64,000 nucleotides of DNA from an uncultured Elusimicrobiales bacterium (GCA_944327085.1 CALVGG010000006.1:49342-113341); one strand, 5' to 3'; positions 1 through 7,965 are shown, numbered from the stretch's first letter. Made by a program: numbers and translations. The notes: generated by a model from the sequence alone, not told the origin.

Positions 1-3
1 ATT

Positions 4-759
4 ATGGCCCGCTTTATGCAGGGCGTTAACGACCGTTTTGGCACGTCCTACACGGCGGAAACGTTTGTGGGCACCGGCTTTTATAAATACTTTTACGAGG
101 TGGCCCAAAACATTTTGGCGGCCGAAAACACCTTTGCCGAGGCCTACACCAAACTGCAGGACTACTTCCGCCATACCAACGAAACCATAGCCATACCCAA
201 AACCCCGCGCGAAGGGCTTATCAAAACCTTTAAAGACGCGGGCTATGTAATTTCTATTGAGCCGCAAGCGCAGCAGAACGCCGGCACGCTGGGCGTGTGC
301 GTACTGGTGGATACGGCAGGCGAAACTTACTCCGCCCAAAAGGCCCAAATTTTAACCATGCTTAAAGACTATACCGTAGCCGGCCTGTATTACGCCGGCA
401 CGGAACGCGGCGAGGTAACCCTTTCCAACGGCCAGGTGTTTGAATTTGGCTTTTATCCGCCCGCCAAAAAAGAAGCGTCTTTAAAGCTGGATATTACGCT
501 TTCCAAAAACAGCACCATTTTGGCAGACAAAGAAGACGAGGTAAAAGACAAGCTGCTTGCCAATTTGGCGCAGTTGTACACGCTGGGCAATAACTTTGAG
601 CCGGAAAAATATTTCACCATTTCGCGCGACGCGCCTTACGCCTCGGCCGTCAAACTGCAGTGGAAAACGGACGGGGCCTACTCCGGCGACATTTACCAGG
701 CCAATTTTAAAGATTTGTGGCTTTTTAGCAAAGAGCGCATAGAGGTGGTGATCGCCTAA
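4..759 (+). CDS. Phage baseplate/tail protein, 251 aa (possibly 5'-truncated by the window edge)
   Basis: The protein is soluble, has no signal peptide or membrane segment, and precedes other tail genes. It has an alpha-helical N-terminal part (residues 1-75) and a beta-rich remainder, an organisation that fits the C-terminal half of baseplate J-like proteins; the match is by context and general form, not by a catalytic motif. The first ATG lies three bases from the window edge, so no ribosome binding site can be seen and the true start may be upstream. The stop codon overlaps the start of the next gene (TAATG), a tight coupling typical of phage structural operons. Assignment to the phage module is firm; the exact baseplate role is an inference. 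Confidence 0.6.
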   Translation: MARFMQGVNDRFGTSYTAETFVGTGFYKYFYEVAQNILAAENTFAEAYTKLQDYFRHTNETIAIPKTPREGLIKTFKDAGYVISIEPQAQQNAGTLGVCVLVDTAGETYSAQKAQILTMLKDYTVAGLYYAGTERGEVTLSNGQVFEFGFYPPAKKEASLKLDITLSKNSTILADKEDEVKDKLLANLAQLYTLGNNFEPEKYFTISRDAPYASAVKLQWKTDGAYSGDIYQANFKDLWLFSKERIEVVIA

Positions 760-1280
760 TGCAGTATTTTAAAGGGGACGATGTAGAAATTAAACTCAGC
801 GGTTCTGCGCAAGCGGTTTTCCAAAACCTGCAAACGGAACTGACCGCCTGGTTTAACGACGCCTACAACAGCGCAGGCCTGGGCGCCATTTTGTATGACA
901 ATAACCTGGTGCCCTTAAGCCAAACCATCGCGCGGGACGTGTTTATCAAAAACTATGGCGAGATTTTACGCCGCTGGGAATACGTGGGCAGTTTTGAAAG
1001 CTACCTGTATGTGTTTATGCAGATATTTGGCCCCAAGACGCAAATAACTTTTGAAAAACTGGCTCCCGGCGCTTTAAAAATATACATCGTAACGGACCAA
1101 ACCGGCTTTATTAACTGGCTTAGCCAAAAAGCGCAGGAAATACGCACCCGAAGCGGCCGGCCCCTTATGTTCAAGCAGGTGCTGGGTATTGAAAACTTTT
1201 ACGAGGTGCAAGGCGTGCTGGACAGCCTAAACCCTGCCGGCATTTATTTGGAAGTAGATTTTAGATTAATCGTAACTTAG
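759..1280 (+). CDS. Phage tail protein of unknown function, 173 aa
   Basis: This gene starts on the last base of the preceding stop codon and is followed after nine bases by the tail-collar gene. Its place between a baseplate-like protein and a fibre-like protein is where tail protein I (gpI-like) or analogous baseplate-wedge proteins sit in many phages, and a similar order is known in Borrelia cp32 prophages. The protein is mixed alpha/beta with many aromatic residues, and has no transmembrane segment. No catalytic motif was recognised. Function is inferred from position only. Confidence 0.55.
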   Translation: MQYFKGDDVEIKLSGSAQAVFQNLQTELTAWFNDAYNSAGLGAILYDNNLVPLSQTIARDVFIKNYGEILRRWEYVGSFESYLYVFMQIFGPKTQITFEKLAPGALKIYIVTDQTGFINWLSQKAQEIRTRSGRPLMFKQVLGIENFYEVQGVLDSLNPAGIYLEVDFRLIVT

Positions 1281-1289
1281 GAGCGAACT

Positions 1290-2003
1290 ATGGCAGACGG
1301 AATTTCTATCACGGATTTGGAACAAAAAACCGAAGTTACCGACAACGATAACTTTGCCGTTGATAACGGCGCTATTACCAACAAAGTAACCGCCAAGCAG
1401 GTTAAAGAATATATGGGGCCCACGTACGTCAAAAAAGCGGGCGACACCATGACCGGCCCCCTACAACTGCCCGCCCCGGCGGCCGATTTGAACGACAACA
1501 CCGCCATTACCGCCCAATGGGTAAACGATAAAATTGGCAATACCGGCGGCGGGTTTATTATTCCCGTGGGGGCGCTTCTTATGGGCCCTGTGGCTACAAT
1601 GCCAGGCTACATTTTGTGCGACGGCCGCGCCGTAAGCCGCACGCAATACGCGGCTTTGTTTGCCGCTATCGGCACCAACTTTGGCGCGGGGGACGGAAGC
1701 GGCACTTTTAACGTGCCCGATTACAGGGGTTGTTTCCTGCGTATGGCGGGCGGAAGTGCGGGCACTATGTACCAAAAGCAACCGCAGGGGTTGCCGGATA
1801 TTACCGGTGAATTTGATTTAGAAGGGGGAAGTTTGGCGAACGGGGCATTTAAAAACAATGGGGCGCACAGCCAGCTTCACGATGGCTGGAAATACAACAA
1901 CAATAAAATTGCTCTTTCCGCCGCTACTTCTAACTCTATATATGGGGCCGCTAACGAAGTCCGCCCTGTGAACTTTGCAGTGAACTATTTTATCAAATAC
2001 TAG
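1290..2003 (+). CDS. Phage tail-collar domain fibre protein, 237 aa
   Basis: Residues about 90-150 carry the phage tail collar pattern: a hydrophobic lead-in (IPVGALLMGP), then PGYILCDGRAVSR, an AALFAAIGTNFGAGDGSGTF segment and VPDYRGCFLR. The C-terminal segment NEVRPVNFAVNYFIKY is the usual closing strand of such fibres. Family knowledge places these proteins at the tail tip, where they bind the host surface. The N-terminal 60 residues would attach to the baseplate. A good ribosome binding site (GGAG) precedes ATG 1290. It is followed by a small gene where tail-fibre assembly proteins often sit. Confidence 0.85.
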   Translation: MADGISITDLEQKTEVTDNDNFAVDNGAITNKVTAKQVKEYMGPTYVKKAGDTMTGPLQLPAPAADLNDNTAITAQWVNDKIGNTGGGFIIPVGALLMGPVATMPGYILCDGRAVSRTQYAALFAAIGTNFGAGDGSGTFNVPDYRGCFLRMAGGSAGTMYQKQPQGLPDITGEFDLEGGSLANGAFKNNGAHSQLHDGWKYNNNKIALSAATSNSIYGAANEVRPVNFAVNYFIKY

Positions 2004-2013
2004 GAGGATTTTT

Positions 2014-2349
2014 ATGGCTAAAAAATATTGTTTTATTATTAATGAGGAAACCAAAGAAGTACGTCTTGGCGCCGGCGTGGACGACGAGTACTACGCCTCT
2101 ATCGGCATGAAATTGCGGGAAGTGGAGCAAGCTTACAACGGCAACTGGTATTTAAAGGGGTACGCCCCTGTTAAACCGGCCCCCACCGTGCAGGAAAAGG
2201 TGCAGGCGTTAGAATCTCAAACCGGCCTTACGCGCGTCGTGCGGGAACTGGTACTAGCGCAAAATTCCGGCGCGAGCGACTACGTAAAACAGCAGGCGCA
2301 GGAAATAGAAACCCTGGCCGCGCCCCTGCGGGAGGCCCACAATGAATGA
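2014..2349 (+). CDS. Small phage protein downstream of tail fibre, 111 aa
   Basis: An AGGAGG-type site lies just before ATG 2014, and the 3' end overlaps the next gene by eight bases. The N-terminal half contains FIINEETKEVRLGAG and a WYLKGYAP motif, and the second half is predicted helical with Gln/Glu-rich stretches. Its position behind the collar fibre suggests a fibre assembly chaperone or fibre-associated protein, but no diagnostic motif was seen. No membrane segment. Confidence 0.6.
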   Translation: MAKKYCFIINEETKEVRLGAGVDDEYYASIGMKLREVEQAYNGNWYLKGYAPVKPAPTVQEKVQALESQTGLTRVVRELVLAQNSGASDYVKQQAQEIETLAAPLREAHNE

Positions 2350-2662
2350 CGAACTGCTTAAAATGCTGGGCACGCTTACGGTGTCCATCGGCGGGGTATG
2401 GGTAGCCCTTCATAAAAAGCTGGAAAACCTTTCCACCCGCCTTTCCATAGCGGAAAAGAACTTGGAAAAGGTGGAACACTCCCACCGGGCCGATATTGTA
2501 GAGGTAAAAAGTAAAATCCGCTCGGCCGAAACCACCCTGGCCGAAATCCGGGCGCAGTACGCCACCACCTCTGCCGACATTAAGAATTTAACTTCATTAA
2601 TGTCCGAATTACGCACCGATGTCAAAACGCTACTTTCGCAACGGGGGCAAAATGGATTATAA
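2342..2662 (+). CDS. Phage coiled-coil protein at start of lysis cassette, 106 aa
   Basis: Starts inside the preceding gene and ends inside the endolysin gene (11-base overlap). The N-terminus (residues 3-25) is a hydrophobic helix, and residues 30-100 show heptad-like spacing of Leu/Ile with charged residues, predicting a long coiled coil. A membrane-anchored coiled coil immediately before endolysin and holin is common for phage accessory lysis proteins (haemolysin XhlA-like), which is a possible identity; no motif proves it. Confidence 0.6.
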   Translation: MNDELLKMLGTLTVSIGGVWVALHKKLENLSTRLSIAEKNLEKVEHSHRADIVEVKSKIRSAETTLAEIRAQYATTSADIKNLTSLMSELRTDVKTLLSQRGQNGL

Positions 2663-3071
2663 AAACATAGCAGAAAGAATTAAAAAACACGAGGGCTTTT
2701 CCCCTCGCCCATACCAGTGCCCCACCGGGCATTTAACCATTGGCTATGGCCATAATTTAGACGCAAACGGCATAGACCAGGAAACGGCCGAACTGCTGCT
2801 GAAAAAGGACATTGAACGGGCAGAAAAAAACGTTAAAAACTCTTTCATTTGGTACTTAAAACTAACCGAGCCCCGCCAATATGTGCTGGTGGATATGTGT
2901 TTCAATTTGGGGCTTATTGGCCTTTTAAAATTTAAAAAGTTTTTGGCCGCCGCCGAAGCGGGCGACTATCAAACCGCCGCCGAAGAAATGCTGGACAGTA
3001 AATGGGCGGTGCAGGTGGGCCGCCGCGCGGTGGAGCTGGCCGAAATTATGGAAACAGGAGAATGGAAATGA
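2652..3071 (+). CDS. Phage endolysin, GH24 T4-type lysozyme, 139 aa
   Basis: This muramidase would cleave the MurNAc-GlcNAc bond of peptidoglycan. The catalytic triad pattern of the family, Glu - 8 residues - Asp/Cys - 5 residues - Thr, is present as Glu14, Cys23 and Thr29, followed by IGYGHNLD. ATG 2652 is chosen instead of the upstream in-frame ATG 2619 because it places the Glu at the usual distance from the N-terminus. There is no signal peptide, so export depends on a holin, and a holin-like gene follows directly with an ATGA overlap. Length is on the short side for GH24 endolysins but complete. Confidence 0.88.
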   Translation: MDYKNIAERIKKHEGFSPRPYQCPTGHLTIGYGHNLDANGIDQETAELLLKKDIERAEKNVKNSFIWYLKLTEPRQYVLVDMCFNLGLIGLLKFKKFLAAAEAGDYQTAAEEMLDSKWAVQVGRRAVELAEIMETGEWK

Positions 3072-3379
3072 ACCTATATATATTGCTGTGCCTGGCCGCC
3101 GTGGCGGTGGTGGGGCTTATTGAATGGTTTAAGAACTTGCTTGAAAAGTTTTTAACCGTTCCCGGGTGGGTATGGTCTGTGGTCGTGCTGGTGGCGTCCA
3201 TTGGTTGCGGCTTTTTGGCCGTGTACGGTGCCGATGTTACCGCGCATAACCCGCTTATGGCGGTGCTCATCGGCCTGGCTATTTTGGCCTTATCCCAAAT
3301 TGGGTATGAAGCTATCAAAAAGGCTGTACTAAACCGCGCCGAAAAAGCCCTGGGGCTTGATTGTGAAAAAGTTAATTAG
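3068..3379 (+). CDS. Holin-like membrane protein, 103 aa
   Basis: Three hydrophobic segments are visible at about residues 2-20, 36-58 and 64-84, with a charged C-terminal tail (KKAVLNRAEKALG), the layout of a class I holin. It overlaps the endolysin stop as ATGA. Start ATG 3068 is preferred over ATG 3062 because the AGGAG at 3056-3060 is seven bases upstream of 3068 and only one base from 3062. Holins form membrane lesions that release endolysin. Assignment rests on topology and context. Confidence 0.7.
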   Translation: MNLYILLCLAAVAVVGLIEWFKNLLEKFLTVPGWVWSVVVLVASIGCGFLAVYGADVTAHNPLMAVLIGLAILALSQIGYEAIKKAVLNRAEKALGLDCEKVN

Positions 3380-3881
3380 CTTAATAGCCCTGCTAGTAAT
3401 AGCGGGGCTTTTGTTTTCAAATTGGTGGCGTGGCCGCCAGATAGATAAGCTGGCTGAACAGTCCGGCACGCTGCCGTATAGCCAGGCTGCGCGCGTGGTG
3501 GTCAAAGATAATAAACTAACGGCCACGGTGCGCCAGGCAGACGGCACCGTAAAAACGCAGGTAAAGTATGTTCCACCGGAAGGCCGCGCTGAGGTAGTGC
3601 AACCCACGGAAGGGCCGGCGGAAATCACCGTAAAACGGGCGGGGTTTACCTTTCGGCCCGCGGTGCAGGGGCTTATCGGGCAAGAGTTAAAGGGCGGCCT
3701 TGGCGCGCGCTTGGTGTATTTTGATAGGTACGGTGCCGGCCTAAGCCTGGATACGGATTTGGAAGGATATGTATTTGTTGACCGCAGGCTGGACGATTTG
3801 ACTGGACTTCTTAAAAACACCACGGTTGGCCTATATGGCGGCCGCGGACGGCTTGGTGTGTTAGTGGGGGTGTACTTTTGA
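3363..3881 (+). CDS. Membrane-anchored phage protein of lysis cassette, about 172 aa
   Basis: Residues 3-20 form one transmembrane anchor (KKLISLIALLVIAGLLFS) followed by WWRGRQ and an extracytoplasmic domain of about 145 residues rich in beta strands and Gly. Position after holin suggests a spanin-like or envelope-facing lysis accessory, but the predicted beta structure does not resemble the coiled coil of Rz. The start is probably GTG 3363 (MKKLIS); TTG 3357 is an in-frame alternative. The gene overlaps the end of the holin gene by 17 bases and its stop overlaps the next small gene as TGATG. Confidence 0.55.
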   Translation: MKKLISLIALLVIAGLLFSNWWRGRQIDKLAEQSGTLPYSQAARVVVKDNKLTATVRQADGTVKTQVKYVPPEGRAEVVQPTEGPAEITVKRAGFTFRPAVQGLIGQELKGGLGARLVYFDRYGAGLSLDTDLEGYVFVDRRLDDLTGLLKNTTVGLYGGRGRLGVLVGVYF

Positions 3882-3994
3882 TGACTTGCCCGCAGGCAGA
3901 ATTTGACCGCTATTTGAGCGAGGCTATCTGTAAAAAATATGGTCTTCCGTGCCGCGTGGCGTGCAGAAGCTGCCGAGAGAATATCGGTAACTGA
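3881..3994 (+). CDS. 37-aa cysteine-rich phage peptide
   Basis: A short reading frame starts on the A of the preceding stop (TGATG, 3879-3883) and ends at TGA 3992-3994. It encodes five cysteines at positions 3, 17, 24, 28 and 31; the last three form a C-x3-C-x2-C cluster near the C-terminus, which could bind a metal. The translationally coupled start is the main support that it is a real gene. No homologue is recognised and function is unknown. Confidence 0.45.
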   Translation: MTCPQAEFDRYLSEAICKKYGLPCRVACRSCRENIGN

Positions 3995-4183
3995 CATGTA
4001 GGATATTTTTATTTTGCACCTTAAAATAGAAATTAAGTGGCGATTATTTCTACAATTATCAATTTTCTAAAAATTGATAATTAGCTTCCAAAAATCGGCC
4101 CAAAAATGGAAGCTAACGAATTAGCTTCCAAAATTAGGTAATGTATGAGAAAACAAGAAAGGTCACCATAGAGGCGGGATCCA
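3995..4183. repeat. Intergenic palindrome cluster between lysis genes and dinD
   Basis: This AT-rich gap holds two perfect inverted repeats. One has 13-bp arms (4054-4066 and 4070-4082) around a 3-base loop. The second has 10-bp arms TTAGCTTCCA (4081-4090) and its complement (4107-4116), and a third direct copy of the same 10-mer lies at 4121-4130. No gene was found in the gap. The palindromes could be repressor operators, a transcription terminator for the lysis operon, or recombination sites near the prophage end. Confidence 0.6.
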
Positions 4184-5020
4184 TTACTCTTTTTTGTTTT
4201 CTAATTTTTTTGCTTTATTTTCGAGTTGTTTAATACTTTCAGAGGGAGTGGGCAAATCTTCTGGCATAGTACCACCCAATTCTTGAATCGTTTGCCGGAT
4301 TTTCTGACCTACTTCAAAATGCGTTTTATTTGCCTGCATTTTCCCTTTAATATTTTCTCGCTGTAGTTTTTCTTGTGTTTGTGTAGCCCTGAATAAATTC
4401 GCGGCCAGTTCGGTGCTACCCATATGGTCTAAAATATCTTGGCTTTTTTTGAGGCCTTTTTTCTTATGAATAGCATTTTTATCCATGCCGCCATACAGCC
4501 CTTTATAGCCGTGGTTTTGAAAAATGGCATAATCACGGGGTTCAATAACCCCAGCCTGATTAGCCGCCGCCGCGAGCTGTTTATTATGAGCTTTCATTTC
4601 TTTACGTAATTTTAAGCGTAATTCATCTTCTGACAGAGAAGGTGTTTCTTCCGCTAGTTCCTGTTTGCGCGTTTGTATTGCAAAATAGGTTTGCCCATGT
4701 GCAATAATTGCTTTAGAGGGATCCGCATTTTGGATGATGAGATAACAGGCGTAACGGGAGAGATTATAGTCCTCAATCGGTCGTTGCGTATCGGAACCAA
4801 TGGTAACCATTTTAACCGTTTGGTTAAAATGGTCTTCTGGGTTCACTTGGCTGTTTTTACAAGAGATAATTGCTTTTTCAATCACACTAGTAAATTTTTG
4901 CCAAGTGCTGTATTCTAGGACAGCTTGCAAATCACGCGCGCTCCAAAAGTCAGCGCCATATTCGTTAGTTTGCTTTATTTGTTCAAAAGGGTTCATCTGG
5001 CTAGAAAGGTCTTTATTCAT
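4184..5020 (-). CDS. dinD: DNA damage-inducible protein D (DinD-like), 278 aa
   Basis: The protein matches the DinD family along its length: an N-terminal BRO/KilA-N-like part (FWSARDLQAVLEYSTWQKF; YNLSRYACYLIIQNAD) and a C-terminal part with NHGYKGLYGG, DHMGSTELAANLFRATQT and an IRQTIQELGGTMPEDLP segment. E. coli DinD inhibits RecA strand exchange and is under LexA control. ATG 5020 is chosen over the upstream in-frame ATG 5056 because it gives the usual family length and lies just after a strong promoter. The gene is visibly more AT-rich than the neighbouring chromosome, fits phage cargo, and lies between the lysis genes and tRNA-Asn. Confidence 0.85.
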   Translation of the reverse strand: MNKDLSSQMNPFEQIKQTNEYGADFWSARDLQAVLEYSTWQKFTSVIEKAIISCKNSQVNPEDHFNQTVKMVTIGSDTQRPIEDYNLSRYACYLIIQNADPSKAIIAHGQTYFAIQTRKQELAEETPSLSEDELRLKLRKEMKAHNKQLAAAANQAGVIEPRDYAIFQNHGYKGLYGGMDKNAIHKKKGLKKSQDILDHMGSTELAANLFRATQTQEKLQRENIKGKMQANKTHFEVGQKIRQTIQELGGTMPEDLPTPSESIKQLENKAKKLENKKE

Positions 5021-5027
5021 AGCTCTT

Positions 5028-5056
5028 AGTATATGAATTCGAAAATTGAGTGTCAA
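5028..5056 (-). promoter_or_regulatory. dinD promoter, near-leaderless
   Basis: On the minus strand a perfect -35 TTGACA (5051-5056) is separated by 17 bases from -10 TATACT (5028-5033). Only seven bases lie between the -10 box and ATG 5020, so transcription would start at or next to the start codon. The spacer holds overlapping palindromes TTCGAA and GAATTC, possible repressor contacts. Confidence 0.65.
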
Positions 5057-5060
5057 ATAA

Positions 5061-5090
5061 AAAATCCCCGGTTTTAAACCGAGGATTTTT
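5061..5090 (-). terminator. Rho-independent terminator after tRNA-Asn
   Basis: Hairpin arms AAATCCtCGGTTTA and its near-perfect complement, with T-runs on both sides. On the minus strand it follows tRNA-Asn and ends just before the dinD -35 box. Confidence 0.7.
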
Positions 5091-5128
5091 AAATTTACTA
5101 CAGTTTTTACTACACTGTCGTCTAAAAA

Positions 5129-5203
5129 TGGCTCCCCGAGTAGGGCTCGAACCTACAACCTACCGGTTAACAGCCGGTCGCTCCACCATTGAGCTATCGG
5201 GGA
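5129..5203 (-). tRNA. tRNA-Asn (anticodon GTT)
   Basis: The minus strand folds as a full cloverleaf: acceptor TCCCCGA, D-arm with AGCTCAATGGTGGAGC, anticodon stem CCGGCTGTTAACCGG with anticodon GTT, T-arm GTAGGTTCGAGCCCTAC, discriminator G and an encoded CCA. It reads away from the MFS gene and its 3' end points toward the prophage, so it is the probable phage attachment site. The 3' end carries CCA in the DNA, unlike tRNA-Leu further on. Confidence 0.95.
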
Positions 5204-5276
5204 ATAAATTGTTTGTTGGAAATACTCCCAATCACTACATACATATTTTATTAAAAAAATTTCAGTTTGTAAACAA

Positions 5277-6503
5277 CTATTTATTTTTTGCCGTAACCAC
5301 CGTCCAAAAATCGTTGCGTTTACGGCCCAACAAACTCACAAGTATTAGTATAGCAAATATCACAGCCACCGCGCACAAAGTAATATACAGCCCCGCCCAG
5401 TGTATACAAGCCGCCATGGCCAGCACGCATAAACTTTCCACCGTGTAAGAAGCCGTGGCAAACAATCCCAGCGTTTTGCTGCGCATAGCTTCTGGCGTAC
5501 GCAGCAAAATAATGCTGATTACCATAGCCCCAAACGCGCCAAACGGAATTCCGCAAAGAACCGTAGCCCCCAAAACAACCTCTTTAGGCAAATTAAATAA
5601 AAGCACCACTACCGACAGCAAATACCCCGCATAGTTTACGCTTAATAAAGTAAAAAAAGTAAACCGTTTTGCCGCAGAGGCAAAAAATAACGCCCCGCCA
5701 AAAGCCCCCAGCCCAAACGCCCCGCCCAGCATACCAAAATAAACCGAATCAAACCCCTTTTCATAAATATAAGAAGGCAGCAACACCAATTCCCACGCCT
5801 GTCCCAGTAAATAAGTGGGAAGCGTAAACAAAATGGTTTCTTTTAAGATTTCATCTTTCCATACATTACCTAACGCCTCTTTAAACCCCACGCTGGGGCG
5901 CAGCACACGCGGTTTGCGGTTGGTAAAAACCAACAAACACAGGGTAACAATTACCATACAAAACGCCGTACATAAAACCCACGCGCTCAATAGCCCCATA
6001 TAAGCAATAACCGCCCCGCACAACAGCGGCCCCGCCACGGACATTACCCCGTCAAATGCTTCTATAATGCCGGAAGTTTTCGACAGCGGCACATCGGCAT
6101 AACGGGAAAACGTGGGCGACAGCGCCGTGCGGGCCAATTGCCCCGGTGCGTCAAAAACCGAACTGGCAAAAATCAGTCCCCCCACCAGCCAAGGCTCCGC
6201 TTTGCCGGCACTGATTAATGCCGTAATGGCGCCAATAAGTATCAGCTGGGTTACTTCACACCCGAACATTACTTTAGAACGGCCGAACCGGTCAATCACC
6301 TGCGCGCCAAATAAAGCGGAAAACACATTTGGCAACAAAGAACAAAACCCCACAATACCGGTCCACAATATGCTGCCGGTGGTGCTTAAAATATACCACG
6401 GAAGCAAAATTTGCATAAACTGGTTTGCCAGGGACGAAAACGCCTCTGTTGTTAAAATTAATTTCCACGGGGTTTTATTGGCAGATTTAGTTAATAATAA
6501 CAT
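5277..6503 (-). CDS. MFS transporter, 408 aa
   Basis: An integral membrane protein with about twelve hydrophobic segments. The loop between segments 2 and 3 carries the MFS signature as GAQVIDRFGRSKVM. The general form resembles the MFS_3/EntS-like and tetracycline-efflux-like exporters; the substrate cannot be told. An AGGGG ribosome binding site precedes ATG 6503. It is divergent from dnaJ (51-base gap) and upstream of tRNA-Asn on the same strand, so it may share a terminator with it. GC content matches the host, which places it outside the prophage. Confidence 0.85.
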   Translation of the reverse strand: MLLLTKSANKTPWKLILTTEAFSSLANQFMQILLPWYILSTTGSILWTGIVGFCSLLPNVFSALFGAQVIDRFGRSKVMFGCEVTQLILIGAITALISAGKAEPWLVGGLIFASSVFDAPGQLARTALSPTFSRYADVPLSKTSGIIEAFDGVMSVAGPLLCGAVIAYMGLLSAWVLCTAFCMVIVTLCLLVFTNRKPRVLRPSVGFKEALGNVWKDEILKETILFTLPTYLLGQAWELVLLPSYIYEKGFDSVYFGMLGGAFGLGAFGGALFFASAAKRFTFFTLLSVNYAGYLLSVVVLLFNLPKEVVLGATVLCGIPFGAFGAMVISIILLRTPEAMRSKTLGLFATASYTVESLCVLAMAACIHWAGLYITLCAVAVIFAILILVSLLGRKRNDFWTVVTAKNK

Positions 6504-6554
6504 AGTATTTTCCCCTAAAAATTATATAAAATGATTGTGATATAAGGGGGAAGT

Positions 6555-7541
6555 ATGGCTGAATATAAAGATTACTATAATATATTGGGCGTTGGCAAAA
6601 ACGCCACAGACGCTGAAATTAAAAAAGCGTTTAAAACCCAGGCGCGCAAATGCCACCCGGATATGCACCCGGAAAGCGAAAAAGCAAAATGGACGGAAAA
6701 ATTTAAAGACTTAAACGAAGCCTACACCGTCCTTTCCGACAAGCAAAAACGCACCATTTACGACCAAGTGGGCAAAGAAGGTTATGAAAGCTACGCCAAA
6801 GGCGGCGGGGCCGGCAGCGCCAGAAGCAGCCGCAGCTCTGCCTATAGTGGCAACCCCTACCAACAATACCAGCAATACGGCGGCTTTGGCAATGGCGGCA
6901 CCACTTATAATTTTTCCAGCTCCGGCGGCGGTTTTAACGGGGCAGATTTTAGTGATTTCTTCCAAAGCATTTTTGGAGGAATGGGCGGCATGGGTGGTAT
7001 GGGCGGTTTTTCCGGCTTTGGGCAAAATTTTGGCCGCTCTGCCGCAGCCGGTGCCCAATCGGGCGATGTGGAAGCCGAACTAGCCCTTAATTTGGAAGAC
7101 GCCCACCGCGGCGGCAATATGCAGCTTACCCTGCCCAACGGCCGCAACGTTACGGTAAAACTGCCGGCCGGCGTGGGAGAAGGCAAAAAAATCAAATTAA
7201 AAGGCATGGGCAACCCCACCCCCCGCGGAAATGGAGATTTGTATTTAATCATCAAAATCCGCCCGCATGCCCAGTTTAGGCTGGAAGGGGACGACTTGCA
7301 TGTGCCCGTCATCATCATGCCGTGGACGGCGGCCCTGGGCGGCACCATTTACGTGCCCACGCTGGACGGCCCCCTGCAGGTTAAAATTCCCGCCGGCACC
7401 CACAACGGCAAAAAATTAAAAGTAAGCGGCAAAGGCTTAAGCGCCAAAGGCAGCCTGTTTATTACTTTGACGATTGACGTTCCCCGCACATTAACCCGGG
7501 AACAGAAAGACCTGTTTGCCAAACTGGCGGCCATTTCTTAA
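6555..7541 (+). CDS. DnaJ/CbpA-type co-chaperone, 328 aa
   Basis: Residues 5-70 are a J domain with HPD at 34-36 (KCHPDMHPE), which stimulates DnaK ATPase. Next comes a Gly/Phe/Ser-rich linker (about 80-165) with a GGM repeat, then the two-lobed DnaJ C-terminal substrate-binding region (about 170-325; VTVKLPAGVGEGKKIKLKG and LQVKIPAGTHNGKKLKVSG). There is no CxxCxGxG zinc-finger, so it belongs to the CbpA/DnaJ-class B type and not to canonical DnaJ. GGGGGA precedes the ATG. It is followed after 9 bases by two OsmC genes, which points to a stress-response operon. Confidence 0.9.
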   Translation: MAEYKDYYNILGVGKNATDAEIKKAFKTQARKCHPDMHPESEKAKWTEKFKDLNEAYTVLSDKQKRTIYDQVGKEGYESYAKGGGAGSARSSRSSAYSGNPYQQYQQYGGFGNGGTTYNFSSSGGGFNGADFSDFFQSIFGGMGGMGGMGGFSGFGQNFGRSAAAGAQSGDVEAELALNLEDAHRGGNMQLTLPNGRNVTVKLPAGVGEGKKIKLKGMGNPTPRGNGDLYLIIKIRPHAQFRLEGDDLHVPVIIMPWTAALGGTIYVPTLDGPLQVKIPAGTHNGKKLKVSGKGLSAKGSLFITLTIDVPRTLTREQKDLFAKLAAIS

Positions 7542-7550
7542 GGAGTATAT

Positions 7551-7949
7551 ATGACCGAAATTACCTGCACTTACACCGGGGACGGGCAGACCGAACTTGT
7601 ACACGGCCCGTCCGGCGCGGTGATTAAAACGGATTTGCCGCCCGATAACGGCGGCAAAGGGCGGTTGTTTTCCCCCACGGATTTGCTGGCTTCGGCCTTT
7701 GCCTCCTGCGTGTTAACCATTATGGGTAAAATGGCCGCCGCCCGCGGGGAAAACCTGCAAGGAGCCCGCCTGGTGATTACCAAAGAAATGGCCCAGGCTC
7801 CCCGCCGCATAGGTGCGTTTAATATAACCATCACCTTTCCGGCGCATTTTACGCAAGCGCAAAAAAATTTTTATAAAACAGCGGTAAACGCCTGCCCCGT
7901 GCACCAAAGCTTACGCGCGGACATTGGCCTTACCGTACATATTCTGTAA
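7551..7949 (+). CDS. OsmC family peroxiredoxin-like protein, 132 aa
   Basis: OsmC/Ohr-fold protein with the two reactive cysteines of the family: Cys53 in FASCVLTIMGKMA and Cys115 in ACPVHQSL. These proteins reduce organic hydroperoxides with dithiol help; the specific substrate is unknown. A SPTDLLASA motif precedes the first Cys, as usual. Strong AGGAG site at 7541-7545. The next gene is a paralogue, so the pair arose by duplication. Confidence 0.88.
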   Translation: MTEITCTYTGDGQTELVHGPSGAVIKTDLPPDNGGKGRLFSPTDLLASAFASCVLTIMGKMAAARGENLQGARLVITKEMAQAPRRIGAFNITITFPAHFTQAQKNFYKTAVNACPVHQSLRADIGLTVHIL

Positions 7950-7965
7950 AAAGGAGATATTTACT

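Noticed and set aside
3329..3997. 222-aa minus-strand open frame opposite the lysis genes
   Set aside because: No ribosome site; it is antisense to two well-packed phage genes and has a Ser/Pro/Arg-rich shadow composition.
5020..5060. LexA box shared between dinD and lexA promoters
   Set aside because: The 12-mer TATAGAACAAAA of lexA is not present before dinD; overlapping TTCGAA and GAATTC palindromes there are not the same motif.
5050..5448. 132-aa plus-strand open frame across tRNA-Asn
   Set aside because: It contains the typical false peptide read from the reverse of a tRNA (PRVGLEPTTYRL) and has no ribosome site; the tRNA on the minus strand explains it.
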